Shown one piece after another: positions 5,954 to 8,023 of a stretch of 8,023 nt of DNA (positions within the stretch are counted from its first letter, which is position 1; every line of letters starts with the position of its first letter). The DNA is taken from contig JAGAIK010000263.1 of NCBI GenBank assembly GCA_017626625.1, positions 1 to 8,023 of the forward strand, written 5' to 3'. The DNA is from Roseburia sp. (lineage in GTDB: Bacteria; Bacillota; Clostridia; Lachnospirales; Lachnospiraceae). The position numbers were made by a program, and so were the translations under genes. A model generated the notes under the pieces. That model worked only from the letters and a program-made list of their open reading frames with translations. It was not told the DNA's origin and did not search any database.

Positions 5954-7915
5954 TCACTGCACTCGCTTAATGCGGTTTAATTTACCGTTGATTTTCAGAA
6001 GCGTTTCTCTGGAAATATGAATCTCCAGAAGCGTCTCAGCCATGGATGCCAGACGTTTGACAGACATACTTCCTGCCATATTGCGGATATCCGGATTATT
6101 GACGTTGATTTTCCTTGATTTATCCTTCGGTTTGGGGTTCTTCTTTGCATTCCGTTTGTACTTCAGCAAAATGCCGAACGCTACAGACATCATGTATCGT
6201 TTTCCTTTTTTGCTTTTCATGATGTCGCTTAACTTATCGTTTATGGAGTAATAGCCGTCAGGCGCCGTAATCTCAAACCAGTTGATGACATCTCCGGATT
6301 CTTTGAGCCGGTATGCCTCATTAAAGACATCCGTCTTGCGGATAAAGCTTTCGTCTGTGCAGTTTCCCGCTTTTGCAAGGAGCTTTGTCTCTCCGCTGTT
6401 CGGTACCTGGAAATAGAAGAAATGGTCCTGGCACTTCTTCTTTCCAAGACTTTTGCCGTTGACAAAAAGTTCTACCTCCGGCTGGTTGGAATACACCGTA
6501 ACCTTTGTAATTTCTTCTACCCGGTCAACATAGCGTTTACCGCAGATATGTACGAAGGGTTCATCGGAAAGCCATGCCTTATACGCATAAAACGCATCTT
6601 TCTTATATTTGCGGTCAAAAGTCACCAGCCCTTTATGGTTCATGCCGTCCTCTCCGCCCTCTGCCCTTGCGTCTGCGGCAAAATCAAACATGTTCCATAC
6701 GTGAGTTGCCCAGATATAGGGGCGTGTGTAAAGCTGCCGTATCAATTCCTCGTGATAATATGCCTGATATTCCTCTGTATAATCACCCTGCACAGGATTC
6801 GAGCTGTGCCAGTTCAGCGCCTCACAGCCATACTCACTCATGCCGATGGGTTTCTCCGGATATCTGCTGTGAAATCTGTCCATAAACTCTCCGTTCATGG
6901 AGGTTTCTCCGCCATACCACCCGTAGTAATGGTTATAAGATACCACGTCCGGAATGTGCACGTACTCCTCGTCTATGCTGCACACTGTAACTACAGCAAG
7001 GGTAGTCAGCCTTGTGGAATCCATTTCATGTGCCAAATCATTGAGCGCATGGTGGTTTTCCAGAAGTTCCGGGTCTGATACGCCGCCAATCGTAATCTCG
7101 TTGGACAATCCCCAGACCACAATCGAAGGGTGATGATAGTTCTGAACAATCAATTCACGCATCTGCGACAACGTATTTTCCCGTCCCTTTGGCAGGTGCC
7201 TGGAAATATACGGGATTTCCGCCCATACAATCAATCCCCGCTCATCGCACAGGTCATAAAAGTACTGGTCATGCTGATAATGGGCAAGGCGGATGGTAGT
7301 GGCACCCATTTCACAGATTAAATCCATGTCCTCCCTGTGATGTTCGGGAAGAAGGGCATTTCCGATAATTGGACGGTCCTGATGGCGGGAAACTCCCCGC
7401 AGCGGATAGCTTTTTCCATTTAAAAAGAATCCCCTTTCCGGGTCGATTTTAAAGCTGCGGCATCCGAATTTAAGTTCCCGGCAATCAAGTTCCGCCTCCC
7501 CCTTTAACAGTCTGACCTGTAAGCGGTAGAGATGAGGGTCCTTTTTTCCGTTCCAGAGATGTACATTTTTTATCGTAAATACTGCTGTTTTCTCCCTGGA
7601 ACGAAGTGTCTTTTCCGCCACGACAGTATTACCGTCCAAAATCCGATATTCTAAAAGCTCTGTCCCGTCTGTTCCGGTCAAAAATGCCTCCACGGTCACA
7701 TTGGCATCTGCACCGCTGACCTCCGGTGTAACCTTGACGCCGGGGCCTCCATAATAATCCAAGTCAAAATGTGCACTTTCCACACAGAGCAGATTTACAT
7801 TGCGGTAAAGTCCTCCGTAAAAGGTAAAGTCTGCTCTCTGCGGATAGACAGAATCGTTGGGCGCATTGTCTACCTCAATCAGAATTTCGTTTTCTTCTTT
7901 CAAATATTCTGTCAT
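5954..7915 (-). CDS. Glycoside hydrolase family 2 enzyme (beta-galactosidase-like), N-terminally truncated
   Basis: The 653-residue reading frame begins in the middle of the GH2 sugar-binding domain (T2-E-Y-L-K-E, then I-E-V-D-N and F-Y-G-G-L-Y-R-N-V). An immunoglobulin-like domain follows (~55-155), then the TIM barrel (~160-450): R-G-V-S-R-H178-Q-D, the acid/base N272-E273 in W-G-L-S-N-E, the nucleophile E361 in M-S-E-Y-G and the W-N-M-F-D-F-A-A-D motif (407-415). Catalytic residues are intact. An N-x-K triplet (N426, K428) is shared by glucuronidases and galactosidases, so it does not settle the substrate. A further beta domain (~460-530) precedes a Lys-rich tail (~565-653). About 80-90 N-terminal residues usual for GH2 are missing. 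An in-frame TGA lies 45 bases before the ATG (7963-7961), no frame there resembles the missing part, and the ribosome binding site is poor. It is either a 5'-deleted gene or a very unusual form. There is no signal peptide. It heads the visible operon. Confidence 0.88.
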   Translation of the reverse strand: MTEYLKEENEILIEVDNAPNDSVYPQRADFTFYGGLYRNVNLLCVESAHFDLDYYGGPGVKVTPEVSGADANVTVEAFLTGTDGTELLEYRILDGNTVVAEKTLRSREKTAVFTIKNVHLWNGKKDPHLYRLQVRLLKGEAELDCRELKFGCRSFKIDPERGFFLNGKSYPLRGVSRHQDRPIIGNALLPEHHREDMDLICEMGATTIRLAHYQHDQYFYDLCDERGLIVWAEIPYISRHLPKGRENTLSQMRELIVQNYHHPSIVVWGLSNEITIGGVSDPELLENHHALNDLAHEMDSTRLTTLAVVTVCSIDEEYVHIPDVVSYNHYYGWYGGETSMNGEFMDRFHSRYPEKPIGMSEYGCEALNWHSSNPVQGDYTEEYQAYYHEELIRQLYTRPYIWATHVWNMFDFAADARAEGGEDGMNHKGLVTFDRKYKKDAFYAYKAWLSDEPFVHICGKRYVDRVEEITKVTVYSNQPEVELFVNGKSLGKKKCQDHFFYFQVPNSGETKLLAKAGNCTDESFIRKTDVFNEAYRLKESGDVINWFEITAPDGYYSINDKLSDIMKSKKGKRYMMSVAFGILLKYKRNAKKNPKPKDKSRKINVNNPDIRNMAGSMSVKRLASMAETLLEIHISRETLLKINGKLNRIKRVQ

Positions 7916-7928
7916 GATCCGTTCCCGT

Positions 7929-7960
7929 CTGCCTCTGTTATAGGAACTATATTCAGGCAG
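7929..7960. repeat. Interrupted inverted repeat just upstream of the GH2 gene
   Basis: CTGCCT (7929-7934) pairs with AGGCAG (7955-7960), and inside it TATAG (7939-7943) pairs with CTATA (7947-7951) around a 3-base loop. On the minus strand no T-tract follows, so it is not a terminator for a gene to the right. On the plus strand a run of five T appears five bases later (7966-7970), but no plus-strand gene precedes it. It could be an operator or an mRNA structure ahead of the GH2 start. Confidence 0.45.
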
Positions 7961-7979
7961 TCACGTTTTTATACGTCTT

Positions 7980-8023
7980 CTACCGGAACAGCATCGCCAA
8001 AAGCGGGATCGTCACAAGCGACG
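7980..8023 (-). CDS. Possible C-terminal end of an upstream membrane protein (partial)
   Basis: On the minus strand one frame reads 13 hydrophobic-rich codons (S-L-V-T-I-P-L-L-A-M-L-F-R) and then TAG at 7982-7980. Most third positions are G or C, like the operon genes, and the peptide looks like the last membrane segment of a transporter or other membrane protein. Another frame is open to a TAA at 7971-7969 (ending A-V-P-V-E-D-V) and cannot be excluded. With only 44 bases visible the call is tentative. If it is real, it precedes GH2 by 64 bp and may be part of the same operon. Confidence 0.3.
   Translation of the reverse strand, partial: SLVTIPLLAMLFR

Noticed and set aside
6422..7078. 218-codon plus-strand open frame opposite the GH2 gene
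   Set aside because: It lies wholly antisense to the conserved GH2 catalytic domain, has no recognisable domain or good ribosome binding site, and reads as low-complexity shadow peptide.
7965..7978. ACGT arms around an A/T loop near the GH2 upstream region
   Set aside because: The stem is only 4 bp, too short to support a regulatory or terminator call.

Overview
The window looks like the chromosome of a gut-type Clostridia, most likely Lachnospiraceae. This is inferred from three things: a circularly permuted GH3 enzyme of the kind known from Butyrivibrio and Ruminococcus, a GH2/GPH-symporter/GH3 sugar operon with purine-rich ribosome binding sites, and a Gram-positive lipoprotein with a trigger-factor-like body. 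No genus can be named from the sequence alone.

Left part (1-2010, plus strand, AT-rich): three tightly packed genes. A reading frame already open at base 1 ends at 486. Its last ~100 residues look like the C-terminal toxin domain of a polymorphic toxin (HH and DDH motifs, nuclease-like). Two bases later starts a 347-residue lipoprotein resembling the FKBP and SurA-like parts of trigger factor. The third gene, overlapping it by 11 bp, encodes a small acidic cytoplasmic protein that is the best candidate for the toxin's immunity protein. The set reads as a toxin, foldase-like lipoprotein and immunity module.

Right part (1999-8023, minus strand, clearly more GC-rich): a catabolic operon read right to left. 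It holds a GH2 enzyme, a 12-helix GPH-family sugar:cation symporter and a permuted GH3 beta-glycosidase, with gaps of 31 and 3 bp. Neither hydrolase has a signal peptide, so the picture is import of an oligosaccharide or glycoside followed by cleavage in the cytoplasm. The GH2 reading frame begins in the middle of its sugar-binding domain and lacks roughly the first 80-90 residues usual for the family. A possible end of another membrane protein gene lies just upstream at the window edge.

The two blocks converge and their last codons overlap by 12 bp, inside an AT-rich composite inverted repeat. No tRNA, rRNA, CRISPR array or insertion sequence was seen, and no stretch longer than 300 bases lacks a gene. 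The most unusual items are the lipoprotein within the toxin module, a perfect 12-bp hairpin over its lipobox codons, the 5'-truncated GH2 and its basic C-terminal tail.
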